Assembly: GCA_036768485.1 (NCBI GenBank) | Contig: JAVLUZ010000848.1 | Span: 124,001 to 188,000, forward strand | Direction: 5' to 3' | Length of the DNA: 64,000 bases | Origin: Mermis nigrescens | Taxonomy: Eukaryota; Nematoda; Enoplea; Mermithida; Mermithidae | In this document: one piece after another, positions 19,311 to 33,349 of the stretch | How the letters are laid out: every line of letters starts with the position of its first letter | Numbering within the stretch: the stretch's first letter is position 1 | The notes under the pieces: generated by a model | Told to the model about the DNA's origin: nothing | What the model saw: only the letters and a program-made list of their open reading frames with translations | Database searches by the model: none | Position numbers and translations under genes: made by a program

Positions 19311-20120
19311 TAATAAAAACTAAAATACAGATAAAATTAAATTCATGAGAAGTAAAATAAAATTTCAATCCGATCCCCAATTTCTATTTTAGTATAATAT
19401 TTACCCAAAATTTTATATCTAATAGGAATATTTTCATTTCTGATTTAAAATGATTTTCCAAATCAAAATATTTAAAAGCTTAATCTAGCGCCTTCTTTTA
19501 ACGCGAGATGTGGTGTTTTGATGTCTTAGCGCCTAATGATTTGACATGTCCGTGAATAATTCGCGATTTTCCAAAAGTTTCCTAAAAATTCGTTGAAAAA
19601 GTGGTGTTTTAACCGTTTTTCTCCATCTATTTGCTCGAAAATGTCGAATTTTTAATGCTTCGCTTCATATACTCTAGCTATATTTTGTTTACGGTTCGAA
19701 TTTTTTTTACTTTTCCAAATTTTCTCATGTTTCTATGCCCTATTACGATAGCGCATCATCAGATACGCGAAAAAACGATCTTATTGACGCGTATCCTCCG
19801 GTTTCCCAATTCTGCGGATGTCATGATCATATGTGCACAGCACGGCCGATATTAGGGGAGTCAGCCCTGCCAGTCTGGGGGTCATTTGTGAGCTTAGCGT
19901 TTTTGGGCCAAGATAACCTCGAACACTTGCATAAATCCTAAAATAGCGTAGATGCATTAGTTTTACAGTTTCTGGTCAATCTGAAGCGTTTTTGAAGTAA
20001 ATTTACCATTTTCTTCCATTTTTGGCCTTAATTTCTCCTTTATTTACAAAATATGTGATATTTTTCTCCAGGGTTAACACCAAACATGGACATTGAGAGG
20101 AAGGTAAGGGGTATACACCC
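19311..20120. mobile_element. Diverged MITEs, including a family B copy
   Basis: A family B copy runs from about 19838 (CACAGCACGGCC) to about 20090, with the GGGCCAAGATAACCTC and TTTCTGGTCAATCTG landmarks. The rest (19311-19837) has no gene that I can support. Confidence 0.45.
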
Positions 20121-20527
20121 CGGCAGAAGTTAAAAACCCCCGCAGCTTACGTAAGACGCCCAAATTCTATTTTTACTAACATTTTTTGTGATTTTTGGCA
20201 ATTCCCCAATAATTTTCTCGCTGTACCCTCCCGAACCCTCTCCCCATTCGATGTGTAATTCGTATCCCCACGTCCATGGATGGATTTGGGAGATATACCT
20301 TCCCCGAGAAACCAAAATACCCCCTCCAGAAACCAAAATACCCCCCAGAATTCAATTTTTGAAATTTTTTTTTGTTTTCTTCACAATTTTTTGATGACAA
20401 TGGATAGTGATCGATGAGAAACGTTGAAAAATGGTTTTTTTCGCTATACCATTATTTTTAAGGCCAAATTTTAACCTTTGAAAAATCTTGCACCCCTCCC
20501 CCAGAATTTTGGTTTTGCCCACGTATT
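20121..20527. mobile_element. Family A MITE, reverse orientation
   Basis: Landmarks in inverted order: CCAGAATTCAATTTTTG, CCAATGGATAG-like, GAGAAACGTTGAAAAATGG, CTTTGAAAAATCTTGCA and GCCCACGTATTG. Overlapping reading frames on both strands here are repeat artefacts. Confidence 0.6.
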
Positions 20528-22200
20528 GTTCAGACCCCCCCAATATTCAGAAAAATCGGACTTTTCAAACGTTATTTTGTGCTATTTTTGGCTTTATTGG
20601 AAGTCCTCCCAAAAATGGATGTTGGTCCCCTCAAAATAGGACGGCCAGCTACGTGCCTGCGCGTTTATTGCATGCATCATGTTACACGCTAATGCAATAA
20701 GTTAGATAATAAGCAAATTAAATTATCATCTAAAATTAAGATGAAGTTATCACACACCGATGAAACAGGAAAGAACGGAAGGAACAAACAAAAAACTAAG
20801 GTGGCTAAGAAATAAACAAAATGAAACAAGCATTCAATTAGCGCTTACATATGAATGGAAAATAAAAGAAAGCGATTGAAGAAATGCAACTTACGTAACA
20901 TTACGGTATACAGGAGGTGTATAGAAATTTAAATAAGGGATTTCAAACAAATTACGCACAAGTCTTTCGTTGCTTATATAATTGCAGCTGACCTGTAGGA
21001 TGAATCTTAGGTATCTATATTCCATCCTTTACTCAGAAGTAAATGATTGTAAGCACACATGCACAGCATAAGAATTCTGGGGAAGCGAAATTTTAAAGTG
21101 CCTTTTTAGGGCTCAAAAATCGTGAGGAACGTGTCAAAAATATAGTCTTTCGGCGTTTCCTACAATGCACTATCTTTCTAGAGCATAAACAATTTTGAAA
21201 AATTCGAAAGAAAATAAAAAAATCGAATAAATTGAACAAAATATCGTCAATAAATGAGCATATATCGCAAAGTGCATAAAATCTGGCACTTTTGAGCAAA
21301 TTGATGGCTAAAAACGCTTAAAACGGCACTTTCCTAAGAATTTCTTGGAAACTTTTATAAAATCGCAAAATCCTTGGGTTGCAAAATTTCTGGGGGCGAA
21401 AAATTTTCTGGGGGCGAAACCCCCATCTCCCCAAAATCATGTATGACCGTCATTCAAATGATTACTAGAGAATTGAAAGTATTACAACAGTGTAAGGATG
21501 GTCTGACCCAGCAGGCAAAAACTTTTCTTAAAGCTATTAATAAGCACACGAAGTAATCGAGAATCATACATTAAATTCTTTGATACATAGAATTTCACGA
21601 CCATACTCCAAATTTTCCATACCATGTACAGCACGCTGTATTCAGCTTGGCTGTCAAGTACATTGGTGTTTTTGCTAGCGTTGTATTTAGGGCAAAAGAT
21701 GTCCACGGTGTCCCTAATCCTTGCTGTCAGTTCTGCGCCTCGTTCACTAATATTTCTTCTAAACCTATAATAAATAGCACACGATATTTGTATGCTATCT
21801 ACGAAATGTTAAACTCCGTTCAGTAAAACGACTCACACAAAATTGCTATAAATGTAATAGTCAATCGAGTGGTCACTTTTCGTGGTGTTATTAAGTGAGT
21901 ATTAGGAAAGGGCCAAGAGTCCTTGACCAATCATACCCATATTTAATTTATAAATTCCATTCTCCATAGGCCCTTTGTATGTTTATTTATCCATTAACGA
22001 GTTTAAAAGGGTTAAATCAAATAACAAAAGCACAGCTTCGTTCGACAAACAATCAAGAGGGATTCGAAAGGGTGTGAAAATCGGGAGCATCATTCCACCA
22101 TGCCTTACTTATTTACGTTCGCGTAAAAATATATCAAGTTTATGAAGTATCATTGATTCTTAGGATCTTGTGGTCAACCGCTATATACTATAGACAACCA
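20528..22200. other. No gene seen; MITE relics
   Basis: A diverged MITE-like stretch with AGAATTCTGGGG and CGGCGTTTCCTACAATGCAC lies at about 21060-21440. The remainder is AT-rich with only short frames. Confidence 0.4.
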
Positions 22201-22204
22201 TAGA

Positions 22205-22640
22205 TGCACAGCATGGCCGGTCTGGGGGGGACAAACGTCAAAGTTTTTGGGTCACAATGACGTCAAGCTGATATAAAAGTTAGCATAGCGTTAAACTTTT
22301 GTTAATATACAGTTTCTGGTCAATTTCAAGCATTTTGAGGCAATTTTCCATTTTTCCATTCAGAAGAATTTGGACCCCCCACTAACCCCTCACGTGCATG
22401 TTTGGACAGCCATAGATGCGCAGGCTATCCATTTTAAGAGGGTCAGCTAGAGAGCTTTTTTATCAAAATTAGCCTCAAAACTGGTATAAATGCTCTGATT
22501 GCATAAAAACAATGTATATCCACAGTTCTGAATAATTTCATGCACTATTGCAGAAAGTTCTTCATATTCATCCATTTCGCTTTTTATTTTGCTCTGTTCT
22601 TCTCATGCCTTCAAGCATATGTCAGAAATACTGATTAGAC
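22205..22640. mobile_element. Two adjacent family B MITE copies
   Basis: Each begins ATGCRCAG and contains TTTGGGTCACAATGACGTC or ATCAAAATTAGCCTC, followed by a GCATAG or GCATAAAA run. They meet near 22415-22430 at a repeated CCATAGATG. Confidence 0.5.
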
Positions 22641-22937
22641 GTAAAAATTTTTAAAGGATGCTTTCTTATTGCGGTCCGCATCTTCGGATCTCCATCAGAA
22701 CTAATCTGTCAGACTAATCCTACAAAGGCACTAATTTGAAATGAAGTGAAGTTAGCTATAGTGAACTTGGCGCCGGTTGAACCCACTTTATAGGCTGGAT
22801 TTCCCTGTCAACCTATGAAACGTATTGTTGGCAGGTTACTTTACAGATCTTCCTGTTTTCTATTAATTATCCAGCACATTGTTATACATTAGAAACGAAT
22901 GCTCGATTTCATCGAATCCTGAGCAGGAAACGAGTAA

Positions 22938-23318
22938 ATGCCTATAAAGATAGGAGTAAAACGCCTTATTCCTGCCTTAATGGTTATTTTATTCGGCGCC
23001 GCATTCGAACCTCTCGAACTTTTGCCTCTTAAGCACGCGATGAAACCTATTCTGATCGAGCGGAAAAGTTCGGATTTTACGCTTAATTTACTTCCATTCA
23101 ACGAAGTTGTCGGAAGGACGATTAATTGGCAGAAAAGATTATTCAGTTCAGAACAAAAACAGTCGAGCGTTAAAATCATAGATGCGCGGCAAAATAGCAG
23201 TGAAATAAGCATTTCATGGGTTTTCCGCGGCAGATGCCAGACAAAGAACCACCGTTCCACGCTGGAAAATTTTCTTACAGATTTTTTGTACTTATGTCGC
23301 AAAAACGATGGATCTTAA
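22938..23318 (+). other. Unassigned 126-codon frame
   Basis: This is an open frame on the plus strand; the opposite strand is open over the same interval (22889-23302, 137 codons). I recognise neither. Codon use gives no clear preference and there is no second copy, so it may be chance or a decayed exon. Confidence 0.15.
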
Positions 23319-26300
23319 ATCAGAAGAGAATGACGCAAAAGCGCCTATAGTCCGTTCCATTCAAGTTTGAGCATAAATTTTAAAAACCATCTCCGACAAT
23401 AAGCTGACAGATTGCGATTGAAGCATTGATCTGAGACATAAGTATCATAATTCGCCTGCTTACTGTCGATAAAAATTCATAAAATTTATGCCCAAACTTA
23501 TGTGAAACAGACTATGAATTATTGAATTTGCCTTTATAGTTTCAACGTATCGGGAACTCCATCGGAATTAAAGAAAAGGTTTTCAATGTCATCTTAGAGC
23601 AGAAAAATGAAGGGTTGAATTTAATTTGCTTGCATCATCTTGAGAAGCGTATCTCACAAAAATGGTAGGCACCTACATGTTTATTTACAAAATATGCTAG
23701 ACTGATTCAGTATTCAATAGAAAAATATTTGTGAATCGAGAATCCATTGGCCTAGCACATTTAGCTGACTCTTGCAGCAGTGTCTTAGCAAATACTGGCT
23801 GCACAAGTCTCTTTTGTTCTTGTACTTAGGACCGAATTAAAGTCCCTTCCCTAGCCTTACAGACGTAAAGGCTGATGGATGCAGTAAATCGAACTAATCC
23901 GCAAAATGGATCCTTATGTAAATTGAGTGGGATCGACGTTTAATTACTGAATAAATATTTAATTATACCGGAAAATCTGGATAGGTGCATATAAATGTAA
24001 CGTTGTCTGGTACGAAGCCCGAATTTCTAACATTAATTGAACACGTGCGTGCAGCTGGGTCTCAATCTCTATTCCCTCATCGGAATAGCCATAAAAATTC
24101 ATAAACACGCGAGATTAATAAAAATCAAATACTCTTTCTTCGACTAGAACTGTTGAGCGAAGACCACATTTAGGAATCTGCTACGAAAGATCATGCGAAA
24201 ACTATCAAATTTTTTATAAGTGAAGAATAGTTTAATATTGGGCTGTTTTTCGAAAATAAATAGAAAATTGCGATGTCAAATTGCATACCTTTAAAAGGCA
24301 TTTCTGCTATAAGCTTTTAAGTTTTCTCAGAAATATATTAATTGTTTTCGTAAATGAAAGGTGTTGCTATAACACGACTTTAAAATGTATTATGTCGAGG
24401 AACCCGGTGCACCGCTCAGGGTCTCCTCAAGACAAAAAACAGCGTCTTTCGATCGAACAGTGTGAAAACTTTTTAAGATTTCTACGCATTTTTTTGATTT
24501 GTTTTATCTGAAATAAACCCTTGGACAATTTGACTAAGCTTGCGTAGCGGAGCTTCTCTTTTTTCATGCTGTGCTATGAATAGAGGTCTTCAAATAAGAT
24601 TTACTTTCAAAATGATTGTCTAAAGATCGAAGTTTCAAATTATTTTCCGACATGAGAAGCAAGTATATGCAGGATAGTTATAAGTGGAAGCACTTTAATT
24701 TATACTATTGCCATCACGCTCGTATCAAAACAAGAACAGACTTTCTGATGTCCTTCGATCACTTATTGACCAAAGAGTACCTTTGGTGCGATACGTGTAG
24801 ATGCCTAAGTCAATTCAGATGTTATTTATTTTGAAGCTTTCTCGACACTTTAAGCGAGGATATTACGAATAATTTATGTGTATGCAACAGCGAACCCAGA
24901 ATTTTGGATAGGGAAGGAGACCCCGAATGTTAAAAAATAGTCCGGAAAACCCGTCCATTATACATAAAGTAGCATTTTTGCCACCTTTTAGTAGGCAAAA
25001 TCACTCCTGAAGCGAGAAATTCGAAACTTTCGAAAGTTTTCAAAAATCAGCACAAGGCGCCGAGAAAAAACGTATAACACTGCTAAAGCATACGCATCGG
25101 ATGTTAAAATATAGTTATGTAACTAAAGGATGCGACGCGAAAAATTTTAGAATTCTGTAAAAAAATTACTTTTCTGGCATGAAAATATTATTTGAATTGT
25201 CAGCGAAGTCAGTAAATATCATTAACGAGTACTTCCGCAGTGCGAAGCGCCGAAAAAAATTTAAAAATCATAAAAAATGGCCAAAATTTTAGAATACACA
25301 TATTATTCATAGCGCCCAGCTAGTTTTTGACAACAAGAGGCGACTGCTTACCCAAAGTCTACCCCTTTGTATATGCAACGGTTGAAAATTTGGGAGAAGT
25401 TGACCATTTTCGGAGGAAGGAATAATGATTTACTTTTGGCCGGAAATGGCAGAAACACTTAACATAGTCTGAAAACGCAAGTTTTTGCTCAAAAGTCTTG
25501 ATCGGCCATGTTGTGCATCTCTGGCTGGACCCCCGAAATCTAAAAGACCCCAAAAAATAGATAGATCATCAAAATTGAATTTTTGGTGCTATTTTTGGTG
25601 ATTTTGCTTCACCGGACCCCCAGAATTAGGCTGCTGCCCACCTATGATCTTCACCCCTTTTATTCTTGGACATTATTTGCACTGTACTTCATGAAGAGCC
25701 TCTAGCCAAATTCGGCCCGGCTGCCTGAGTCCACTGCATATGTCCGAATTCCATTAATGGCAATGGATTTAACATAATTTTCGAATTCAGAAACATAGAG
25801 CAATTTTCAGACTGAACACTTAAGGAATTAATTTCAGTGCACAATTAAACATGACTGCAGAATTTTTTGTCTTATCCTCCAAGGTTTTTTTCCCGGGGAA
25901 AGATAGCACAAGCGCAATGGACGCATACAACGACTAAACTAAGACATTATCTTACAAACAATCTGTGGGTCGAAAAAGCGGCAAGTTCATATGTTGCCAA
26001 AATGTGCGTGTTTACCACACGGAAAAAGATGAAAAGAAGAGCCAAATATCAAAATTACTTCCAAGGTCGCGCGGTGTTTAACAAAGCCCATTTATTGGCT
26101 TGCATCGTCATAAAACCTTTTTCGTGACTAACTACGCACTGTATAAAACGAATTAACTGGAACATCATGATTTTCGATTTAAATTTTATCTTCAGAAGTT
26201 TGAGTCAGTGATTTGAAGAGAAATTTGTCATTCTACATACACTTGAATATGCGCATGCAAAATTAACCTCCCCGCGGACGATAAGGGTCATTGAACGTTG

Positions 26301-28674
26301 ATGCCTATGCAATTAACCATGGTGCATAGAATGAAATTAAACTCAGTGAAACTTTGTGCAATTGACCAAAATATCGCGAAAAAATACGCGTCGTGGTGAC
26401 GCATGTGTTTAGTAAGATTATTATGACTTGTGATCCTTAGGCGTTGCACTTTTACAAAATTGCGATCTTCAATGACAAATTAATTTTATCTGATATCGTT
26501 TTTGGTCAGCGACAAATTTTTCAGTGAAAAATTTCAGAACGAATCCGTCACCTTCACTTAACAATTATGCTTTGTGTGTGCTTAATTTTTCGGTCCAATT
26601 TCATACAAATTATCAAGTCAGTTTTTCGCGCATAAAATTGCCGCAGATCCAAGTTTGAGTCTAGAATGTGAATTAAGAAAAATTCTGCTGAAACAAAATT
26701 CTGCAGAATTAAGCCGTAGGCGTGAAAAAATTTTCAAGAATTATGTACGATCTGACAGAGTACTGTAGTAGTTATTTTAGGGCAAAATAATGTAGATTAC
26801 AGGAAAACATGAGAACCAATAGGTAAATGCGCATAATGCCGACGAGTCAAATATCAGAATTGTACTTCCAAGAGTCAAATATCAGAATTGTTCTCTGAGT
26901 TACTTAAAAGTCCCGGACTTTAAAAATAAATTTCAGGCTATTCGTCTAAAATGAGCCGCATAAATGTAGTACTCACCATTCGTTTTTGAATCCCAGACGA
27001 TCGGAACTAATCGTGTGCCGAAAATAACTGGTAAAATAGTAAGTCGGAACAATGATGCGGCTAATTGCATAGCAAATGGCGAATCAGACAATCAAACTCA
27101 TCAGACGAATCTATGAAATATTCACAGCATGAAAAAGTTAAAAATTGTTTCGGATTTATAGCAAAGCCTTAATCAAACGACGCAACTCGACAATATTGAG
27201 ACTGCCACGTCTAATATACCGGTGTAAATGGTACACTAGTAAAAGGGATTTATAAATCAGGATTACTGTAATTTCACTTTGTAACATGTACTGATGAATA
27301 CAATTGTGTGTACACGCAGTCTATAATATTAAAGGCAAGTACAGTACCCTACGTAAAACATAGTTACAATAACTGATCGAACAAAACGACTTTATGCGGT
27401 CGAAGGTACATATGTATGTATGGACATACTGAAATGGTTCTCTCATCGGTCATAAACCAGGCATTATAACCGAGTCAGACGGTCAGGAAAAATCCTCCAA
27501 TTCCTCGGAATTGAAGGAAGGGCTCGCGGCAAGGGGAATATTACACGTATATCTAAAATACTCTAGGTAACATATTTGCATACGTATATTTTACTTCATT
27601 TTACCTTATGCACGACTAAAGTCGCTTTAAAGTCTTCATACACACACAGTAACAAAGCGTATTGATGAGGTTATGAGTTTACTTTATTCATATAGCGCAA
27701 AAATGAAACACATCACACGGACGAGTTATTCGATTCCGAGGTTATTAAGCAAGATTTTGATTTGATCCGACCGACCATAATGGAACTTGATTGGGATTAT
27801 ATTGGTCGTTAGGAGAGGAAATGTCCAATTTATTTTGCGTCGCGGATAAACACTGTTGCATTCCTCCCTAAATACTCGTTTAGCAGGCTTATAAAATGGT
27901 AGGATGAAAAGCCCACAAACGCGTATATTTAGGCTTATTATATGTATTAAATAGGAATGCATTGTTAAGCTTCAAGCCATGGAAAACTTTTTCATGTTGT
28001 TAGTCTGCCACTTCGGTGATCAGTTTGAATTCTGAAGCCTATTTAATGCCGCGAACATTCAAAATATTTTTTGTAGTGACCTAAAGAACGATTTATTGCT
28101 ATCGGCAATAAGATAATTTAATTTACTGGCAGAAAATCATGCAAAGCGCGGCAAGCCGAAACTTGCATCGACGGCATTAATTTGAAAAATATAAAGATAT
28201 CGTTTTCCTCAAATTACTAGGTTATTTATCGATTCGATGTATAACTGTTGATTAAGAGCATTTCTTATTAGTATACTTGGATGTATGTAAATCGGGACAC
28301 GAATGAAAATAAATTTGGATTCGAGTGGGAACCCGGAATAACTCATTAAATAATTTTAAGAAGTAAGACGGATTTCAGACGGATGAAGTTTTCCATCGAT
28401 CATTACTACATTGAAGAATTTCCTAACGCTCAGGCAGAAATTTGCCTCTGATTCTTAAATTTTTCTAATCCTTTCAACATTTTTCCCCTAACTTTTTTAC
28501 TTTTCTTTCTGCTTTTTGGAGGATTTTGGTCGGTGAACCCCAGGCGTGTATTTATGTTCATCGGTTGAGTGCGCTGATAAGCTGTTTTTCGAAATAATCG
28601 GCCAAATCTAAAGCAATCCTTAAGGCGTATCAAACTAGCACAAGCCTTCGTCTCTCTACATTGCTGACAACCAT
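23319..28674. other. Long stretch without a supported gene
   Basis: Only short frames occur (24281, 24616, 25867, 27726), and none has a recognisable domain or a flanking splice pattern. A MITE-like block with CAAAATTGAATTTTTGG and GCCCACCTATG lies at about 25520-25650. A GCGAAGC hairpin core occurs near 25242. The duplication AGAGTCAAATATCAGAATTG is at 26850-26890. Confidence 0.4.
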
Positions 28675-28925
28675 AATGCACAGCATGGCAGTGAGTCAGT
28701 AAATAAGTTTTTGGGCCAAAATAACTTCAGAAACTAGTATAAATGGTAATATAACGTAAAACAATCTTAATTCAAAGGTTCTGAACAATGTCAAGCACTC
28801 TTGAAAAAGTATTTTGATTTTCATCCATTTTTGGCTTACATTTTGCCTCATTTTCTTCAGAAAATTTTCTACTTTCTCATTCACGGGGGCCTGAACCCCG
28901 AATCCCTTCCCCTACGTGCATATCT
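28675..28925. mobile_element. Family B MITE copy
   Basis: It runs from ATGCACAGCATGGC to CCCTACGTGCATAT. It has TTTTTGGGCCAAAATAACTTC and a TCATTTTCTTCAGAAAATTTTC end like the copy at 6590-6630. Confidence 0.55.
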
Positions 28926-29519
28926 ACTTTTACCTATCAGAGACTAGACTTTTTCTCGAAGGGAACGCGTCTTGATCCAATTGTTAGCGTTTGGGCGGAT
29001 ATAATGATATCCTGCTGTGCAGATCTTGCATGCATCGCTTAGCTCCACGCATTAATACCTTCGTGTGAAAATTATAATTCGGAAAGACAAAACACTTCGT
29101 ATTTGCATATGTGTACGCAAAAACACTTTTAAGAGCTATATAAGTACCTATTGAATTTACAGATGGGATTTAACCTTTGATTTCGGAATGCTTTCCTGTA
29201 CTTTACCGCAGTCCAGCTCGTAAACAAAAGCGGTCCGTTCACGGATTCAAGGACAAAGCAGGTGTCGTAGGGGCAAACCCTGTCACCGTTTTTCTGTTCC
29301 ATTGACCAATTATCTCTGCTTATTTTTTATATAAGTACGCACTGTCTGCTGACAAAAACAAAATCGTTAAAAATTTGATTCAATTCACAAGCTCGATGCA
29401 AAAAGATTCAAGAATCAGTGAATTGAGATTTATGCTACTACGAGTATAAGAAAAAGTATTTTCTGCCTTGTAGAGTGAAATTGAATGCCTTCAGCCGTTG
29501 CTAAATATTTATTTACCAT

Positions 29520-29752
29520 ACCTGGGCGTGGGGGGTTTAGGGGGTATGCACCCCCAAAAACCAAAAAAAAACCCCTAGAATTCAATTTTTTGAAATTTTT
29601 CCGTTTTTTTCGCAATTTTTTGATGCTAATGGATAATGCTCTATGAGAAACGTTGAAAAATGGTGTTTTTTCGACATACCACCATTTTTAAGGCCATTTT
29701 TTTATCTTTGAAAAATCTTGCATTCCCAGAATTCCGGTGCCGCCCACCTATA
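29520..29752. mobile_element. Family A MITE, reverse orientation
   Basis: It runs from CATACCTGGGCGTGG to GCCCACCTATATG. The flanks share ATTTAC, consistent with a decayed 8-bp duplication. Confidence 0.65.
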
Positions 29753-31828
29753 TGATTTACCTATTTGCACACATACAAGCGCATAGTTTGGCATTCTGAG
29801 CATTATTAATTAAAAAATTAATGTTTTTGCTCTTAATATGCAAATCTACTATAACGTCTGAACCATGTAACAGCATTTCAGCACAATAGCAGATTAAAAT
29901 TAAGCGTTTAATTAATTAATAAACGTTGATCAATCACTGATTATAAAAGTAACCACATCATTTGGACAACTAATACATTTCCTGAAATTTCTACAATAAC
30001 TATCAAATGAGTATATATTTATTTCCATAATATACTGACTTAATTCACTGTTACTTTTAATTTGTTTGAATTCTAAAAGATGCAATTAATTTATTTAAGA
30101 TTTTTTATATTGCTCGTAGATACGTGTGGTGGTGTCATTGTGTCAATTAAAGTCAAGCTCAATTTACATTCACTGATAAGTAAAGGGGTTTTCGACTTTA
30201 TTGGTCAAGTTTTGACACGTAAAATAATTAAATCAGCGTTAGAATGCAAAATAGAACGAGAGACGATCAGTTTCTTTCACATGCATAATGCAGTCCGCAA
30301 CATGCATCCTGAGCCGAAAATCTTTCGATTTTTCCATTGCTACAATGAAATAAATAATAACTATCATAGTGCCTAAAATACAAAATCGATGCGCTAGTTT
30401 TGCAAGATAAAATTCTTTACACCTTCAGATAAAGCTAAATATTGATGTCTACAAACGCAATTAGCTGTGACGTGTACCCCTTAGGAAGTACTTCATTCAT
30501 AATTCATTCGACCTATCCTGACTTCTAAACGGAGTAAGTGGCGAACGAAAAAATGAACAGAGAGTACTTATATCCTATACTTCATAATTTTGCCTCGAGC
30601 GCGGCCACGTCGACACTTTTCGTAGCCTTGAAAAATCAAAAAAGTTTTTTGTATAATTCGAATTCAAGATGTACATTTTGTTAGACCAAAATAAGATGAG
30701 TCCGCACATCCTTTGGCGGATAATGGATAAAGGCCTGTATGTACATTATGTATGTATGTGTTGGACCGGGTGAAATGAAAACCTTTAGTTAAAGCTTTGT
30801 TGCTATAAAAAAATGGCGCCGCTTACGAGGAGTTAGGGTAAGTACAAATTGTATAGCCTGTATCGATGGACCTGATCGACCGGGAGATCATGAACATGGC
30901 CTGGTCACCATACATCGGCAGCTAGAAAATTCTGTGGGGTGGGAGTTGAAATCGCCAAAAAAATTTACTAAAAACATAATTCTGGGGTCTACAGTAATCT
31001 GCGGGGGTTTTCAACTTATGCGTTGGGGGTTATACCTTCCAGATCCCCCTCCACGCCCATGTTTGCCTGCTACTCTTTTTCCTTGCGCGTAAACACGAGA
31101 AACGTTATATTGAAATTTACCTATATTAATAAAATTTATGGTTCCTGAATTGTTTACATTGTAAATTCGAAAAAAATACAAAAATTAAATCCGATTTTGT
31201 GAGAATTTCGGATTTAGGTAGATTCAAACCCCTTAACCCCCACATTCGCGTGGTATGATTGTCTTAGACATTTTTTGGCTGTCCAGGAAGGTGGACGACG
31301 TTGTATAGGTGACGTATGCATGTAAGCCAATACCTGTATTATGCGTGGTTAGGACGGAAGTTCGATATTTTGGACATAAAATGAAGTCTGTCAGAAGGAG
31401 AGAGGAACAATAACAGTTTTACTAATAAAATAATGGAATGCATCACCTGTTAAAATATTGCATCTTTTCTAGATATTATGTAAAAACACTTGCTTATTAT
31501 AATCGGCGCTTATTGTCTAATTAATGGTCCTTCAGTTCATTTGTTCACAGAGAATGCAATTTCCATCACATCTTTTGTAACGTCACGATGAAGGTAGAGA
31601 ATGAAGCTATAAATGCAACCCCAAGATACCAAACCTAGAACCTGTAATTATCGACACATTTTCGTTACACTCCTACAATGGATCAATCTATTATAGGCAT
31701 AGAGATTATTGAAGCCTAGGTACTGTAGCTATATATAAATATCATTTGTCGCGCAACAACACGTGTGAATATTAGCACACGCTAATTACAATAGAAGATT
31801 CGTGGTCTACTCCTGGGGCCGGTTTCAA
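29753..31828. other. No supported gene
   Basis: A 98-codon frame at 30080-30376 is unremarkable. At 30910-31070 there is a MITE relative with TACAGTAATCTGCGGGGG and CCACGCCCATGTTTG; a partner in inverted form is near 60410-60540. Confidence 0.4.
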
Positions 31829-31845
31829 NNNNNNNNNNNNNNNNN
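31829..31845. other. Assembly gap
   Basis: Seventeen N. The sequence just after it repeats 37397 onward, so the gap probably marks repeat-induced assembly trouble. Confidence 0.98.
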
Positions 31846-32520
31846 GGCTATTGATCGTAGAAGCAGCGGGAATAAGGCTTTTGTTTGCCATTGTCTCTTC
31901 TATCCAATGGTAACGCTCGCGTTTAAATCGGGTGTAAACCCTAGGGCTACGGGTCCAGAAACTTTAAAAAGCTTCAGCATATGTTCAACTTTGAGGCCCT
32001 TTTTCTCAAAAACTGGCCACGTTATGTTTCTGGAAACTTTGAGGCTGAGTGTTGCCATGCTGGCTACCCAACGCGCCTAGCCGTATATCTGGAGATAAAT
32101 CAAAAACCCGAAATAAATGGGTGTAAAGTTTAAATTAAAATGGGCTTTAAATCGGTCAATATTGGGCTACCCTTGCGGCTGGGATGTTGGAAATGAATTC
32201 TTTTGGGGGTAATCGGGTCGGTGAATTCGAATTTATGGTCAATTATACCGTAGGTATACTGTAGCCTATGTTATAGCACGCTTTTTGTCCAAAAGCCACT
32301 TTGATCGCCTCTAGCTCCAGAAGTTCTACAAGAGTAGGGGTACTGTAATGGGCCAAAGGTCAACTCGAGGTCTCTAGTCGATTGCCTCCATTAAGTGTCG
32401 CTCTAGGGTCAATATTGGCCGAGATCTAGGATACCCCCCACTTTGGGGGCGGGGCTTCGGTTTTTTTTCCGTTTTTCTCGCTAGCTTCGATGAAAAGCAG
32501 GGCGCAAGCCCTGCCTATTC
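31846..32520. repeat. Large local duplicate of 37397-38080, copy 1
   Basis: Opening with CTATTG-TCGTAGAAGC and continuing through GTTATGTTTCTGGAAACTTT, AATTATACCGTAGGTATACTGTAG and GGGGCTTCG, it matches 37397-38080 with about 90 percent identity by eye. It encodes nothing I recognise. Confidence 0.75.
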
Positions 32521-33130
32521 TCATCGATATTTATTTTCCTGGCATGGTGAGGGTCTGGCTTCGTTTTTTAAGTTTTTCTTGCTTGCATCCATGAAAAGCA
32601 GGGCTCTTCGGGTACCTTACCCCCCAATGCTTAGTGCTTAAGCGTAAGGGAGTATCAACTATCGATTGGCGCTGCAGTCGTTCCAGTCAGCCATATTGGA
32701 ATTTCTCCTCTGTTCTGGCTATTCATTCTCATCGATATTTATTTTCCTTACATGGTGAGGGTGTGGCTTCGTTTTTTTAAGTTTTTTCTTGCTTGCATCC
32801 ATGAAAAGCAGGGCTCTTCGGGGTACCTCCACTCCAATGCTGAGTGCTTAAGCGTAAGGGAGTATCAAATATCGATTGGCGCTGCAGTCGTTCCAGTCAG
32901 CCATATTGGAATTTCTCCTCTGTCTTTGCTATTCAGGTCGATCATCGATATTTATTTTCCTTGACGTGGTGAGGGTTCCCATTTGTTTTTTAAGTTTTCT
33001 TGCTTGCATCCATGAAAAGCAGGGTTTCAAAATTTTACCCCAATGCTTAGTGCTTAAGCGTAAGGATCATCAAATATCGATTGGCATTGCTCCGCTCATC
33101 TGTGTCACGTGTCTTCACATGTATTAAAAA
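32521..33130. repeat. Three tandem units of about 210 bp
   Basis: Units start at TCGATATTTATTTTCC near 32524, 32732 and 32945. They share TGGTGAGGGT, GCTTGCATCCATGAAAAGCA, AATGCTTAGTGCTTAAGCG and AGTATCAAATATCGATTGGC. Frames at 32752-33127 derive from them. Confidence 0.8.
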
Positions 33131-33349
33131 TCGTTCAATTTGAAATGTTTAGCCTTTTATTGAAATCGTCTTGGCTATTCTGGCTATTCGCATTGATATT
33201 TTTTTCCAATTTCAAAGAAGGCTTCGTTTTTTTAAAATTTTTTCTCGGTAGCTTTTTGATGAAAGCAGGGCGCAGCCCTAAGTATTCATCGAAGCCAACG
33301 CCAGTACTTTTTATTGCATCTTCGTGCCAAGATTATTTCGAGTTTTGAA

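Noticed and set aside
31802..32080. 92-codon frame crossing the N gap
   Set aside because: The frame depends on unknown bases, and its remainder is the 31846 repeat.
32752..33348. Membrane-protein-like hydrophobic frames
   Set aside because: They are translations of the 210-bp tandem repeat and its flank, with pyrimidine-rich stretches giving Phe and Leu.
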